A stretch of 59,289 nucleotides of DNA from Virgisporangium aurantiacum (GTDB lineage Bacteria; Actinomycetota; Actinomycetes; Mycobacteriales; Micromonosporaceae). Of this stretch, positions 49,016 to 58,081 are shown piece by piece (positions within the stretch are counted from its first letter, which is position 1; each line of letters opens with the position of its first letter). The notes under the pieces were generated by a model. It searched no databases, was not told the DNA's origin, and saw only the letters and a program-made list of their open reading frames with translations. The stretch is from assembly GCF_016863635.1 (NCBI RefSeq), contig NZ_BOPG01000016.1:1-59289 (forward strand), read 5' to 3'. The translations under genes were made by a program, and so were the position numbers.

Positions 49016-50764
49016 CTAGAAGCGTTCGCGTCTTACCGTGGCGCGCTTGCCTTTGAAGGTGGCGTCGCGGAGGGCGGCGATCACGTCCTCGGCTGCGCTG
49101 TCGGGGACCTCCACCAGCGAGAAGCGGTCGGCGATCTCGATGGCACCGACGTCGCGGCCGCCCAGGCGGGACTCGCCCGTGATCGCGCCGACCAGGTCGC
49201 CCGGCCGGATGCCGGCGCGGCGGCCGAGGCCGATGAACAGGCGGGTCATGCCGGTGGTGCCGGGCCGCCCGCGGCCACCGCCGTCGCGGAAGTCACGGCC
49301 ACCGCCGTCGCGGAAGTCGCGGCCGTCGCGCGGGCGGCGGGGGTCGCGGGAGTCGCGGGGGCCCTCGGCGCGGGGACCGCGCAACGGGACGTCGGGGATC
49401 TCCTCGTCGTCGTCGGTCATGCCGTTGGACTCGTGGACGAGTTTCACGGCGGCGAGCGCGACCTCCATGATGTCGAACTCGTCGGTGAGCGTCTCGACGA
49501 CCGACCGGTACCGGTCGAGGCCACCGTTCTCGGCGTCCTGCAGCAGGGTCTCGCGGACGGCGGCCCGCGTCAGCTCCAGCTGACGGGCGCGCAGGTCGGC
49601 GACCGTCGGCACCTTCTCCACCGCGATCCGCTGCCGGGTGACCCGCTCGATCGTCTTGAGCATGCGGTGCTCGCGCGGCTCGGCGAGGGTGATCGCCACG
49701 CCCTCGCGGCCGGCCCGGCCGACCCGGCCGATGCGGTGCACGTACGCCTCGGGCGCCGACGGCACGTCGTAGTTGACCACGTGGGTGAGCTGCTCGATGT
49801 CGAGCCCGCGGGCGGCGACGTCGGTGGCGACGATCAGGTCGGCGGTGCCGGCCCGAAGGCGGGCCATCACCCGGTCGCGGGCCTCCTGGCCCATGCCGCC
49901 GTGCAGCGCCTCGGCCCGGTAGCCGCGCCCGTTCAGCGTCTCGGTGAGGTGGTCGACCTCGTCGCGCGTGCGGCAGAACACGATCGCCGCCGCCGGTGCC
50001 TCGATGTCGAGGATGCGGCCCAGCGCGGCCGGCTTGTGCGAGCGCGGCACCACGTACGCGCTCTGCCGCACCAGCGGCGCCTCGCCGGGTTCGGTGGCGG
50101 CCCGGCCCATCCGGATGCGCACCGGCTCGCGCAGGTGCGCGCCGGCGATCGACTCGATGCGCGGCGGCATCGTCGCCGAGAACAGCACGGTCTGCCGCTC
50201 GGCCGGCGCCTGTTCGAGGATCGCCTCGATGTCTTCGGCGAAGCCCATGTCGAGCATCTCGTCGGCCTCGTCGAGCACCACGATCTTGACGTCGGCGAGG
50301 TCGAGCGTCTGGCGGCCGATGTGGTCGAGCGCCCGGCCCGGTGTGGCGACCACCACGTCGACGCCGTACTCCAGCGCCCGCAGCTGCCGGCCGATCGGCT
50401 GGCCGCCGTAGATCGGGACCACCCGCGCGCCCAGGTCACGCCCGTACTTGTGGATGGCCTCGGAGACCTGCACGGCCAGTTCCCGGGTGGGCACCAGGAC
50501 GAGCGACATGGGCTTGCGGGACTCGGTGGCGCCGCGCTCGGCGGCCAGCCGTTCGAGGATCGGCAGCGCGAACGCCGCGGTCTTGCCGGTGCCGGTGGCG
50601 GCCTGGCCGAGCAGGTCGCTGCCGGCCATCATGGGCGGGATGGCCTCACGTTGGATGGGCGTGGGCTCCTCGTACCCGAGCCCGGTGAGCGCCTTGAGCA
50701 GCTCCGGCCGGAGATTGAGGTCGGCGAAGCTGAAGGCGTCGTCGTGTTCGGGGATCGGGGACAT
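49016..50764 (-). CDS. DEAD-box RNA helicase (DeaD/CsdA type)
   Basis: Cytoplasmic RNA helicase of about 582 aa. Motifs are in order: Q motif (TPIQREAIPP), Walker A ATGTGKT near 58, PTREL, DEAD near 165, SAT, and HRIGRVGRAG near 345. After the helicase core comes an Arg/Asp/Gly-rich linker with two tandem RDFRDGGG units, then a DbpA-like RNA-binding domain (MTRLFIGLGRRAGIRPGDLVGAI). Likely roles are ribosome assembly, mRNA decay and cold adaptation. GAGGAG lies 9 nt before the ATG. Confidence 0.93.
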   Translation of the reverse strand: MSPIPEHDDAFSFADLNLRPELLKALTGLGYEEPTPIQREAIPPMMAGSDLLGQAATGTGKTAAFALPILERLAAERGATESRKPMSLVLVPTRELAVQVSEAIHKYGRDLGARVVPIYGGQPIGRQLRALEYGVDVVVATPGRALDHIGRQTLDLADVKIVVLDEADEMLDMGFAEDIEAILEQAPAERQTVLFSATMPPRIESIAGAHLREPVRIRMGRAATEPGEAPLVRQSAYVVPRSHKPAALGRILDIEAPAAAIVFCRTRDEVDHLTETLNGRGYRAEALHGGMGQEARDRVMARLRAGTADLIVATDVAARGLDIEQLTHVVNYDVPSAPEAYVHRIGRVGRAGREGVAITLAEPREHRMLKTIERVTRQRIAVEKVPTVADLRARQLELTRAAVRETLLQDAENGGLDRYRSVVETLTDEFDIMEVALAAVKLVHESNGMTDDDEEIPDVPLRGPRAEGPRDSRDPRRPRDGRDFRDGGGRDFRDGGGRGRPGTTGMTRLFIGLGRRAGIRPGDLVGAITGESRLGGRDVGAIEIADRFSLVEVPDSAAEDVIAALRDATFKGKRATVRRERF

Positions 50765-50846
50765 GCGGGTTGGCTCCTCGGTTCGCGGAATGCCCTACAA
50801 CCTTTCCACAACGGCTCGGCGCGCGTTTACGTGGTAGGCAGGCACG

Positions 50847-53531
50847 GTGATCACTGCGGATCAACTCGCCGCCGAACTGCGGCGCGCCGGCGTCGGTCAG
50901 GTCGACACGACTACCCGCCGCCGGGCCGAATACTCCACCGACGCGTCGCTGTACCGGGTGGTGCCGACCGCGGTCGTCCACCCGCGCGACGCCGACGAGG
51001 TGGCCGCCGCGATCGCGGTGTGCCGGGCCACCGGAGTGCCGTTCACCGCGCGGGGCGCCGGAACGTCGATCGCCGGCAACGCCGTCGGGCCCGGGGTGGT
51101 CGCGGACCTGCGGCGCCATCTCCACAAGATCATTGAAATCGACCCGGACGCGCGGACCGCGCGGGTGCAGCCGGGTGTGGTGCTCGACACGCTGCAGGCG
51201 GCGGCGCGACCGCACGGGCTGCGGTTCGGGCCGGACCCGTCGAGCCACAACCGGTGCACGATCGGCGGCATGGTCGGCAACAACGCCTGCGGCACCCATG
51301 CCATGGCGTGGGGCCGGACGGCCGACAACGTGCGGGAGCTCGACGCGGTCACCGGGCGGGGCGAGCGGATCAGAGCCACAAAAGGCACAGAACACCACGG
51401 ACTTCCCGAGATCGTCGCCGCGAACCTGGCCACCATCCGCACCGAGCTGGGCCGGTTCAGCCGGCAGGTGTCCGGCTACGCCCTCGACCACCTGCTGCCG
51501 GAGAACGGCGCCGACCTGGCCAAAGCCCTGGTGGGCACCGAGGGCACCTGCGCGGTGGCGGTCGAGGCCACGCTGAACCTGGTGCCGCTGCCGCGGGCGA
51601 CCGCGCTCGTCGTCCTGGGCTATCCCGACATGGCACAGGCGGCCGACGCCGTCCCCGGCCTGCTGGCGCTGAAACCGATCGCGATCGAGGGCCTCGACCA
51701 CCGGATCGTCGACGTGGTCCGCCGGCGCAAGGGCGCGGTGCCGCCGCTGCCGCCGGGCCGCGGGTGGCTGTTCGTCGAGGTCACGGGCGACGACCCGGAC
51801 CAGGCCCGCCGGGCGGCGGAGACCATCGGCGGGACCGTGATCACCGACGCCGCGCAGGCGGCCACGCTGTGGCGGATCCGGGAGGACGGCGCGGGGCTCA
51901 GCGGCACCTCGCCCGCCGGCCGCCCGGCGCACGCCGGCTGGGAGGACGCCGCCGTCCCGCCGCACCGCCTCGGCGCCTACCTGCGCGAGTTCGACGCGCT
52001 GCTCGACGAGCACGGGCTCACCGGGATGCCGTACGGCCACTTCGGCGACGGCTGCGTGCACGTGCGGATCGACTTCCCGCTCGACGCCGACACCAGGACC
52101 TTCGAAACGTTCGTCACCCGAGCCGCCCGGCTGGTGGCCGCGCACGGCGGGTCGATGTCGGGCGAGCACGGCGACGGCCGGGCCCGCGGCGCGCTGCTGC
52201 CGCTGATGTACTCCGAACGGGTGATCGCCGCGTTCGAAGCGGTCAAGGACGTCTTCGACCCGGACGACGTCCTCAACCCCGGCGTCATCGTGCGCCCGCG
52301 GCCGTTCACAAAAGATCTCCGCCGCCCAGCGGCAAGGGACGGCGATTTCAGCACCGCCGTCCACCGGTGCACCGGCGTCGGCAAGTGCACCGCCGACACC
52401 GGCGGCGTCATGTGCCCCAGCTACCTCGCCACCCGCGACGAGAAGGACTCCACCCGGGGCCGGGCGCGGGTGCTGCAGGAGATGGTCAACGGCACGCTGG
52501 TCACCGGCGGCTGGCGGGCGCCGGAGGTCGAGGAGTCGCTCGACCTGTGCCTGGCCTGCAAGGGTTGCGCGTCGGACTGCCCGACCGGCGTCGACGTGGC
52601 CACCTGGAAGGCCGAGGTGCTGCACCGGCGGTACCGGCGCCGGCTCCGTCCGCGCACCCACTACAGCCTCGGCTGGTTGCCGCGCTGGGCCCGGCTCGCG
52701 GCGATCGCGCCGGCGGCGGCGAACCGGCTGGCGGGCACCTGGATCGCGAAGCGCGTCGCGGGGATCGACCCGCGCCGGCCGCTGCCGAGGTTCACCCGCC
52801 GCGCGCGGGTCCGTCCGTCGGCGGGCACCGGTGATCCCGTGGTGCTGTGGACCGACACGTTCACCGAGTACTTCGCACCGGAGGTCGCGGCGGCGGCCGT
52901 CCGCGTGCTGGAGGCGGCCGGATTCGCCGTGCTCACGCCGTCTCAAAGGGTTTGTTGCGGATTGACCTTCACCTCCACCGGGCAGTTCGGCGCCGCGCGG
53001 CGCCGGCTGCGCCGCGGCCTCGCGGCGCTGGAGAAAGCTGTGTCACAAGCAGGGCCCGGCGGGGTTGCGGTGGTCGGTCTGGAGCCGAGCTGCGTCGCCA
53101 GTTTGAGAGATGACGCGCGCACGGTCCTCGGTCCCGACGACCCCGTGCTGGAGGTGGTGGGTCGCGTGCGGACGCTCGCGGAACTGCTCACCGCGCGCGG
53201 CTTCGAGCCCGGCCGGACCGACCGGCACCTGCTCGCCCAGCCGCACTGCCACCACCACGCCGTGCTCGGCTGGGACGCCGACCGCGCGCTACTCGAACGC
53301 ACCGGCGCCACCGTCACCCGGGTGCCCGGGTGCTGCGGCCTGGCCGGCAACTTCGGGATGGACCACTACGACGTGTCGGTGGCGGTCGCGGAGACGCACC
53401 TGCTGCCGGCCGTCGCCGGTGCTCCCGACGCCGACCTGCTCGCCGACGGCTTCTCCTGCCGCACCCAGCTCGACCACCTCACCGGCCGGCGCGCCCGGCA
53501 CCTCGCGGAGCTGCTCGCCGATCTCCTCTAA
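50847..53531 (+). CDS. Fused FAD-linked oxidase and (4Fe-4S) CCG-domain protein (D-lactate/glycolate dehydrogenase-like)
   Basis: About 894 aa, peripheral or cytoplasmic. A VAO-type FAD domain occupies about 1-470 (FTARGAGTSIAGNAVGPGVV; GMVGNNACGTHAMAWG; FAD-C-terminal GSMSGEHGDGRARG). It is followed by two 4Fe-4S motifs (CTGVGKCTADTGGVMCPS; CLACKGCASDCPTGVD) near 505-575, and CCG-type repeats at the end (RVCCGLTF; HCHHHAVLG; GCCGLAGNFG). This is the YdiJ/GlcD-GlcF fusion plan: oxidation of a 2-hydroxy acid with electron transfer to quinone. The GTG at 50847 is the first good start; no clear ribosome site is present. Confidence 0.9.
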   Translation: MITADQLAAELRRAGVGQVDTTTRRRAEYSTDASLYRVVPTAVVHPRDADEVAAAIAVCRATGVPFTARGAGTSIAGNAVGPGVVADLRRHLHKIIEIDPDARTARVQPGVVLDTLQAAARPHGLRFGPDPSSHNRCTIGGMVGNNACGTHAMAWGRTADNVRELDAVTGRGERIRATKGTEHHGLPEIVAANLATIRTELGRFSRQVSGYALDHLLPENGADLAKALVGTEGTCAVAVEATLNLVPLPRATALVVLGYPDMAQAADAVPGLLALKPIAIEGLDHRIVDVVRRRKGAVPPLPPGRGWLFVEVTGDDPDQARRAAETIGGTVITDAAQAATLWRIREDGAGLSGTSPAGRPAHAGWEDAAVPPHRLGAYLREFDALLDEHGLTGMPYGHFGDGCVHVRIDFPLDADTRTFETFVTRAARLVAAHGGSMSGEHGDGRARGALLPLMYSERVIAAFEAVKDVFDPDDVLNPGVIVRPRPFTKDLRRPAARDGDFSTAVHRCTGVGKCTADTGGVMCPSYLATRDEKDSTRGRARVLQEMVNGTLVTGGWRAPEVEESLDLCLACKGCASDCPTGVDVATWKAEVLHRRYRRRLRPRTHYSLGWLPRWARLAAIAPAAANRLAGTWIAKRVAGIDPRRPLPRFTRRARVRPSAGTGDPVVLWTDTFTEYFAPEVAAAAVRVLEAAGFAVLTPSQRVCCGLTFTSTGQFGAARRRLRRGLAALEKAVSQAGPGGVAVVGLEPSCVASLRDDARTVLGPDDPVLEVVGRVRTLAELLTARGFEPGRTDRHLLAQPHCHHHAVLGWDADRALLERTGATVTRVPGCCGLAGNFGMDHYDVSVAVAETHLLPAVAGAPDADLLADGFSCRTQLDHLTGRRARHLAELLADLL

Positions 53532-53589
53532 GGACGGGGTGCGGCGGACCGATGGTGGTAGTGCCCCTCCCCCGGACGAATTGGCACCC

Positions 53590-55143
53590 ATGAGCACTGT
53601 CGCGACCTGGTGGTCCCGCGATCGCGGGCTGGTCGGCATCGTCGTCGCCGCCCTGGTCACGGTGCTCGTGTACGGGCCCGACCTGATCCCGATGCCGGCG
53701 CTGGGCCAGGTGGCCTGGTCGACGGTCTGCGTCGTCGAGGTCATGGTGGTCCGGCAGTGCTTCCGGATCGCCCGCCTGCCCGGGATCGGGTCGAGCGTGC
53801 GGCGGTTCCACCGGCTGGTCGGGTGGGCCTGCGTGTCGTTCACCACCAGCTGTTTCGTGCAGCTCGGGATCGCGCTGCTGTGGCCGGACGACCCGCGGGT
53901 GATCGCCGGCAGCCCGCTCCAGGTGGTGTTCCAGGCCGGCGGCGCGGCGATCCTCACCACCGCGATGGCGACGTCGCCGCTGGGTCTCGCGGGCCGGCGG
54001 GAACGGATCCGCTTCTGGTTGGACGCGGCCGTGGTGCTGGTCGGCGTCGGCCTGTTCGCCTGGCAGCTCGGCGGGTACTCCGCGGCGGACACCCGGCCGG
54101 CCGAGCTGGTGCGGGCGCTGATCGGGCCGGCGGGGTTCATGGTGATCGCGTTCGGGCTGGTCAAGCTGTCGCTCGGCGGCAACGTCCTGTTCTCCCGGAC
54201 GGCCGGTGTGCTCGCGGCGGTCACCGCCGTGCTGATCAGCGTCGACGCGGTGCTGACCCAGCGGATGGTCGACGCCGGGCACCCGTCGTGGCCGAACGGC
54301 CTGGGGATGCTCGCCAACCTGCTCCTGCTGGCCGCCCTGCGGATCCAGCACCGGCAGTTGCGGATGGGCGGCCTCGGCACCCGCCGCGACAACCGGGACC
54401 CCTACAGCCGGCTGCCGTACCTGGCCGTCGGCGCCAGCTACGGCCTGCTGATCTGGGCCCTGGCCGGCGAGGGCCTGACGCTGCGCGCCTGGGTGGTGCT
54501 CGGCGGCGCCATCGTCGGGTCGGCGCTGGTGGTGGCCCGCCAGCTGGCGGCGTTCGCCGACAACGACGACCTGCTCGCCCGGCTCAACGCCAAGGTCGAG
54601 GAGCTCGCCGAGGCGCGCGACGTGCTGCAACGCGCGGTGCTGCAACGCGACGGCCTGGCCGAGCGGCTGCGGCACCTCGCCTACCACGACAGCCTCACCG
54701 GTCTCGCCAACCGCACCATGTTCCGGGAGAAGCTGCAGGCCGCGCTGACGTCCGGCGAGACGCCCACCGTGCTGATCATCGACCTCAACGACTTCAAGCC
54801 GGTGAACGACCAGCACGGCCACAACGCCGGTGACCAGGTGCTGCAGGCGGCGGCGCTGCGGCTGTCGCGGTGCGTGCGCGACAGCGGCACCGTGGCCCGC
54901 CTCGGCGGCGACGAGTTCGGCGCGGTGCTGACCGACCCGGCGGTGGACATCGCGGACCTGGTCGAGCGGATGGAGCTCATGATCGTCCAGCCGGTGCGGG
55001 TCGGTACGGGAGCCGCGCGGGCCGAGGTGCGGGTGCGGGCCAGTTTCGGCTGGGCGACGGCCGAGCCGGGCGAACGCATGAGTGACCTGCTGCACCGGGC
55101 CGACCTGGCGATGTACGCCGACAAGGCGTTCAGCAAACGGTGA
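53590..55143 (+). CDS. Membrane GGDEF diguanylate cyclase (copy 1)
   Basis: About 517 aa. Eight or nine membrane helices (about 12-320) form an unknown sensory module. A short coiled coil (LLARLNAKVEELAEARDVLQRAVLQRDGLAERLRHLA) leads to a GGDEF domain with RLGGDEFG near residue 440 and the DSLTGLANR entry motif, so it should make cyclic di-GMP. The inhibitory I-site, normally R-x-x-D before GGDEF, reads R-D-S-G, so product inhibition by the usual route is not expected. It is followed 66 nt later by a paralogue of the same length. Confidence 0.92.
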   Translation: MSTVATWWSRDRGLVGIVVAALVTVLVYGPDLIPMPALGQVAWSTVCVVEVMVVRQCFRIARLPGIGSSVRRFHRLVGWACVSFTTSCFVQLGIALLWPDDPRVIAGSPLQVVFQAGGAAILTTAMATSPLGLAGRRERIRFWLDAAVVLVGVGLFAWQLGGYSAADTRPAELVRALIGPAGFMVIAFGLVKLSLGGNVLFSRTAGVLAAVTAVLISVDAVLTQRMVDAGHPSWPNGLGMLANLLLLAALRIQHRQLRMGGLGTRRDNRDPYSRLPYLAVGASYGLLIWALAGEGLTLRAWVVLGGAIVGSALVVARQLAAFADNDDLLARLNAKVEELAEARDVLQRAVLQRDGLAERLRHLAYHDSLTGLANRTMFREKLQAALTSGETPTVLIIDLNDFKPVNDQHGHNAGDQVLQAAALRLSRCVRDSGTVARLGGDEFGAVLTDPAVDIADLVERMELMIVQPVRVGTGAARAEVRVRASFGWATAEPGERMSDLLHRADLAMYADKAFSKR

Positions 55144-55209
55144 CCGGCTCAGGACCGGTGTCCGGGTGCCGATGGGACGCGTGAGTCCCGGCCCCGAACG
55201 AAGGTGATC

Positions 55210-56763
55210 ATGAGCAGTGACGGTCGACCCCGCGATCGCGGCATGATCGCGGTCCTCGCGACGACGGTCGCCGTGCTGGTCGTCTTCGGGTTCGACCTGC
55301 TGCCGTACCGCGCGCTCGGTGCCGCCGGCGCCATGGTCTCCCTGGCCCTGCAGGTCTGGGCCGCCGTGCTGAGCCGGCAGATCGCGGCGCTGCCGACGAC
55401 GACCCGGGCCGCCCGCCGGTTCTGGCGGGTGATGGCGGCGTCGGCCATGTGCTTCGGCGCCGGCAGCGTGGCCGCCCTGGTCGTCTCGGTGCGCGACCCC
55501 GGCAGCGTCGCGCGCTCCGAATCCCCGGCGCAGGCGGCGCTCATCGGGGTGGCCTCGCTGATCCTGATCGTGGCGATCTTCACGACGCCGTCCGGTGTCG
55601 TGTCCGGGCGGGAGCGGGTGCGGTTCTGGCTCGACGTCACCACGGTGATGGTCGGGGTCGCGGTGCTCGTGTGGCAGTTCAGCGGGCCGACCACCGACCA
55701 GCCCGAGACCGGCGACCTGGTGCGGACGCTGATCGGTCCGGCGGCGCTGGTCGTGGTGGCGTTCGGCGTGGTGCGGCTCGCGCTGGGGCATTCCGCCCCG
55801 ATGACCCGGCTGGCCGGGGGCGTCGGGACGATCCCGGCCGTGCTCTACGCCATCAACGAGGCCGCCAAGCCCTGGATGGTCGACTCCGGCCACGTGTCCT
55901 GGCGGGCCGGCATCGTCGTGCTGACGAACGTGGGGTTCGCCGCCGGGCTCCGGATCCAGTGGCTGCAGTCGTCGTCGGGGTCCGCGGCGGGGCACGCCCC
56001 CGAGAAGTCGTACAACCGGATGCCGTACGTCGCCGTGCTGGCGAACTACGCGGCGGCGGTGTGGGTGCTGCACGACACCGGGCTGGGGCTGACGGCGTGG
56101 GTGGTGCTCGTCGGGGCGCTGGTGGGGTCGGCGCTGGTGGTGGCCCGCCAGCTCGCGGCGTTCGCCGACAACGACGACCTGGTGACGCGCCTCAACGCCA
56201 AGGTCGACGAGTTGGCCGAGGCGCGCGACGTGCTGCAACGCGCGGTGCAGGAGCGCGACGCGCTGGCCGAGCGCCTCCGTCACCTCGCCTACCACGACGC
56301 GCTCACCGGTCTCGCCAACCGCACCCTGTTCCTCGACCGGCTGCAGGCCGAACTGGCCGGCGGCGGCACGCCGACCGTGCTCATGCTGGACCTGGACGGG
56401 TTCAAGCCGGTCAACGACCGGTACGGCCACAACGCCGGTGACCAGTTGTTGCAGACGGTGGCCCTGCGGTTGTCGAGGTGCCTGCGCGACCACGGCACGG
56501 TGGCCCGCCTGGGCGGCGACGAGTTCGCGATCCTGCTCCCGTCCGACCAGCCGACCGACGTCCCCGGCCTGGTTCGGCGGCTGACCGGCGTGGTGGCGGA
56601 GCCGGTCGCGCTGGGCCCGACTCGCGACGCCGCGACGGCGAGCGTGCGGGTGAGCATCGGCACGGCCACCGCCCGCCCGGGCACCGACCTGACGACGCTG
56701 CTGCACGAGGCCGACCTCGAGATGTACGCCGCCAAGCGGCTGAAGGTCGATCAGCCCGTGTAG
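55210..56763 (+). CDS. Membrane GGDEF diguanylate cyclase (copy 2)
   Basis: About 517 aa, the same layout and length as the preceding gene. The membrane half is clearly diverged, while the last helix, coiled coil and GGDEF domain are nearly identical to copy 1 (VGSALVVARQLAAFADNDDL; LAYHDALTGLANRT; RLGGDEFA). The I-site is again R-x-x-G (R-D-H-G). The ATG at 55210 is used, with AAGG upstream; a GTG at 55204 is in frame. The end overlaps the convergent citrate synthase gene by 13 nt. Confidence 0.92.
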   Translation: MSSDGRPRDRGMIAVLATTVAVLVVFGFDLLPYRALGAAGAMVSLALQVWAAVLSRQIAALPTTTRAARRFWRVMAASAMCFGAGSVAALVVSVRDPGSVARSESPAQAALIGVASLILIVAIFTTPSGVVSGRERVRFWLDVTTVMVGVAVLVWQFSGPTTDQPETGDLVRTLIGPAALVVVAFGVVRLALGHSAPMTRLAGGVGTIPAVLYAINEAAKPWMVDSGHVSWRAGIVVLTNVGFAAGLRIQWLQSSSGSAAGHAPEKSYNRMPYVAVLANYAAAVWVLHDTGLGLTAWVVLVGALVGSALVVARQLAAFADNDDLVTRLNAKVDELAEARDVLQRAVQERDALAERLRHLAYHDALTGLANRTLFLDRLQAELAGGGTPTVLMLDLDGFKPVNDRYGHNAGDQLLQTVALRLSRCLRDHGTVARLGGDEFAILLPSDQPTDVPGLVRRLTGVVAEPVALGPTRDAATASVRVSIGTATARPGTDLTTLLHEADLEMYAAKRLKVDQPV

Positions 56764-58013
56764 TGCGCCCGCAGGCGCAGCCGGGTGGGCCGGTCGTACT
56801 CCTCGATCGCGTGCGCCAACCAGCCGACGGTGCGGGCGATCGCGAAGATCGCCTCCCCACCGCCGGTGACCATGCCGGCCGCGCGGGAGAACGTACCGAG
56901 GGCGAGGTCGATGTTCGCCGCCGGCAGCCCCCGCCGCTCCGCCTCGGCGAGAACGGCGTCGGTGAGCGCGAGCGCCGGGGTTTCCGGCGCCGCCTCCCGC
57001 AGGGCGGTCAGCAGGGTGGTGGCCCGGCCGTCGCCGTCCTTGTAGACGGCGTGGCCGAAGCCCGGTATCCGCTCGCCCCGGCGCTGGCGCTGGCCGATCA
57101 CGCGGCCCGCGTCGGCCGGGTCGCCGATCTCCGCCAGCAACGACTCGACGGCCAGCGAGGCACCGCCGTGCAGCGACCCGCCCATGGCGCCGACCCCGGC
57201 CAGCACGACCGCGTACGGGTCGGCCCGCACGGACGCCGCCACCCGGGCGGCGAGCGTCGAGGCGGCGAGTTCGTGGTCGGCGAGCAGCGCCAGGGCGGTG
57301 CCGAGCACGCCGAGCAGGGCGTCGTCGGCCGGGTGAGCGGTGATCCGCGGCCAGAGCCGGCCGGCGATCGACCCGGTTTGCGTATACGACGCTCGATCCG
57401 GTGCGCTTTCGGCGCCGGAACCCGCACCGGATCGAGCATCGTATATGGAAGACGCGGCCGGCAGGCACTCCACCAGCGCGGCGACCAGCGAGCGGCCGAT
57501 CGCGGCGATCGTGTCGGTGTCGCGGTGGTGCCGCAACGGGTCCAGGACGGCGAGGATCGGCACCGCGATCTGCAGCCGCTCGATCGGCAGGACGTCGGCG
57601 GGCAGGCCGTTCTGCGCGGCCCGGGCGAGCGCGGTCGCCGCGGCCGGCGCACCCCACGCCGCGCCGCCGGCATCCCCCTCGCGGAGCGGGAGCGAGCCGG
57701 TCCACAGGAGTTCCGCCACGTCCTCGAAGGACCGCGACGTCGCGAGCTCCAGGGCGTCGTGGCCGCGGAAGAAGGGGCGGTCGGCGCCGAGCGCGGTGAT
57801 CCGGGACTCGATGGTGACCTCCGACACCCCGGCCCGGCGGCGGGGGCGCCCGCGGCGGGCCAGCCGGTCGACCTCGGCCGGATCGAACCGGCTGTGGCCC
57901 TCGGGCGATCGGCGGCGCAACAGCACCCCACGCGACACGTATGCGTAGAGTGTGGCGGTTTTGACACCCAACCGCGTGGCCGCTTCCTCGGCGGTCAGCC
58001 AGTCGTCTGCCAT
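56751..58013 (-). CDS. HTH-citrate synthase fusion protein
   Basis: About 420 aa. The N-terminal 60 residues are a MerR/excisionase-like helix-turn-helix (WLTAEEAATRLGVKTATLYAYVSRGVLLRRRSPEGHSRFDPAEVDRL). The rest is a type II citrate synthase fold with catalytic residues kept: His282 in SLHGGAS, His321 in GFGHAVYKDGDGRA (usually GHRVYK), Asp369 in NIDLALG. Residues about 190-211 come from a palindromic DNA element inserted in frame, in what should be a surface loop. The protein could be an enzyme, a metabolite-sensing regulator or both. It is divergent from an isopropylmalate-synthase-like gene with a 68-bp shared promoter. Confidence 0.9.
   Translation of the reverse strand: MADDWLTAEEAATRLGVKTATLYAYVSRGVLLRRRSPEGHSRFDPAEVDRLARRGRPRRRAGVSEVTIESRITALGADRPFFRGHDALELATSRSFEDVAELLWTGSLPLREGDAGGAAWGAPAAATALARAAQNGLPADVLPIERLQIAVPILAVLDPLRHHRDTDTIAAIGRSLVAALVECLPAASSIYDARSGAGSGAESAPDRASYTQTGSIAGRLWPRITAHPADDALLGVLGTALALLADHELAASTLAARVAASVRADPYAVVLAGVGAMGGSLHGGASLAVESLLAEIGDPADAGRVIGQRQRRGERIPGFGHAVYKDGDGRATTLLTALREAAPETPALALTDAVLAEAERRGLPAANIDLALGTFSRAAGMVTGGGEAIFAIARTVGWLAHAIEEYDRPTRLRLRAHYTG
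57383..57445. repeat. Palindromic element inside the citrate synthase gene
   Basis: Arms 57383-57405 and 57423-57445 are 23 nt long with a single mismatch (left arm begins TATACGACGCTCGATCC) around a 17-nt loop. At 63 bp it keeps the reading frame. Nearly perfect dyads of this size are unusual inside coding DNA, so this looks like an inserted repeat. Confidence 0.78.
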
Positions 58014-58038
58014 GCGCGTCCCCTCGTACTTGATTTTC

Positions 58039-58078
58039 GTCAACATTGACCGTATGAACGCGCAAGTGTCAACCTGAC
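58039..58078. promoter_or_regulatory. Repeated GTCAA dyads in divergent promoter
   Basis: GTCAACATTGAC (58039-58050) has inverted GTCAA/TTGAC arms, and a related GTCAACCTGAC follows at 58068-58078, within the 68 bp between the HTH-citrate synthase start and the next gene. For the plus-strand gene, TTGATT (58030-58035) and TATGAA (58053-58058) are a possible 17-bp-spaced promoter overlapping the first dyad. Confidence 0.42.
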
Positions 58079-58081
58079 CGC

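Noticed and set aside
53479..58065. A 4.6-kb open frame on the minus strand across the diguanylate cyclase genes
   Set aside because: It is opposite two GGDEF genes and in a different frame from the citrate synthase gene. The product is low-complexity His/Arg/Pro/Gly with no domain; it is an artefact of few stops in GC-rich DNA.
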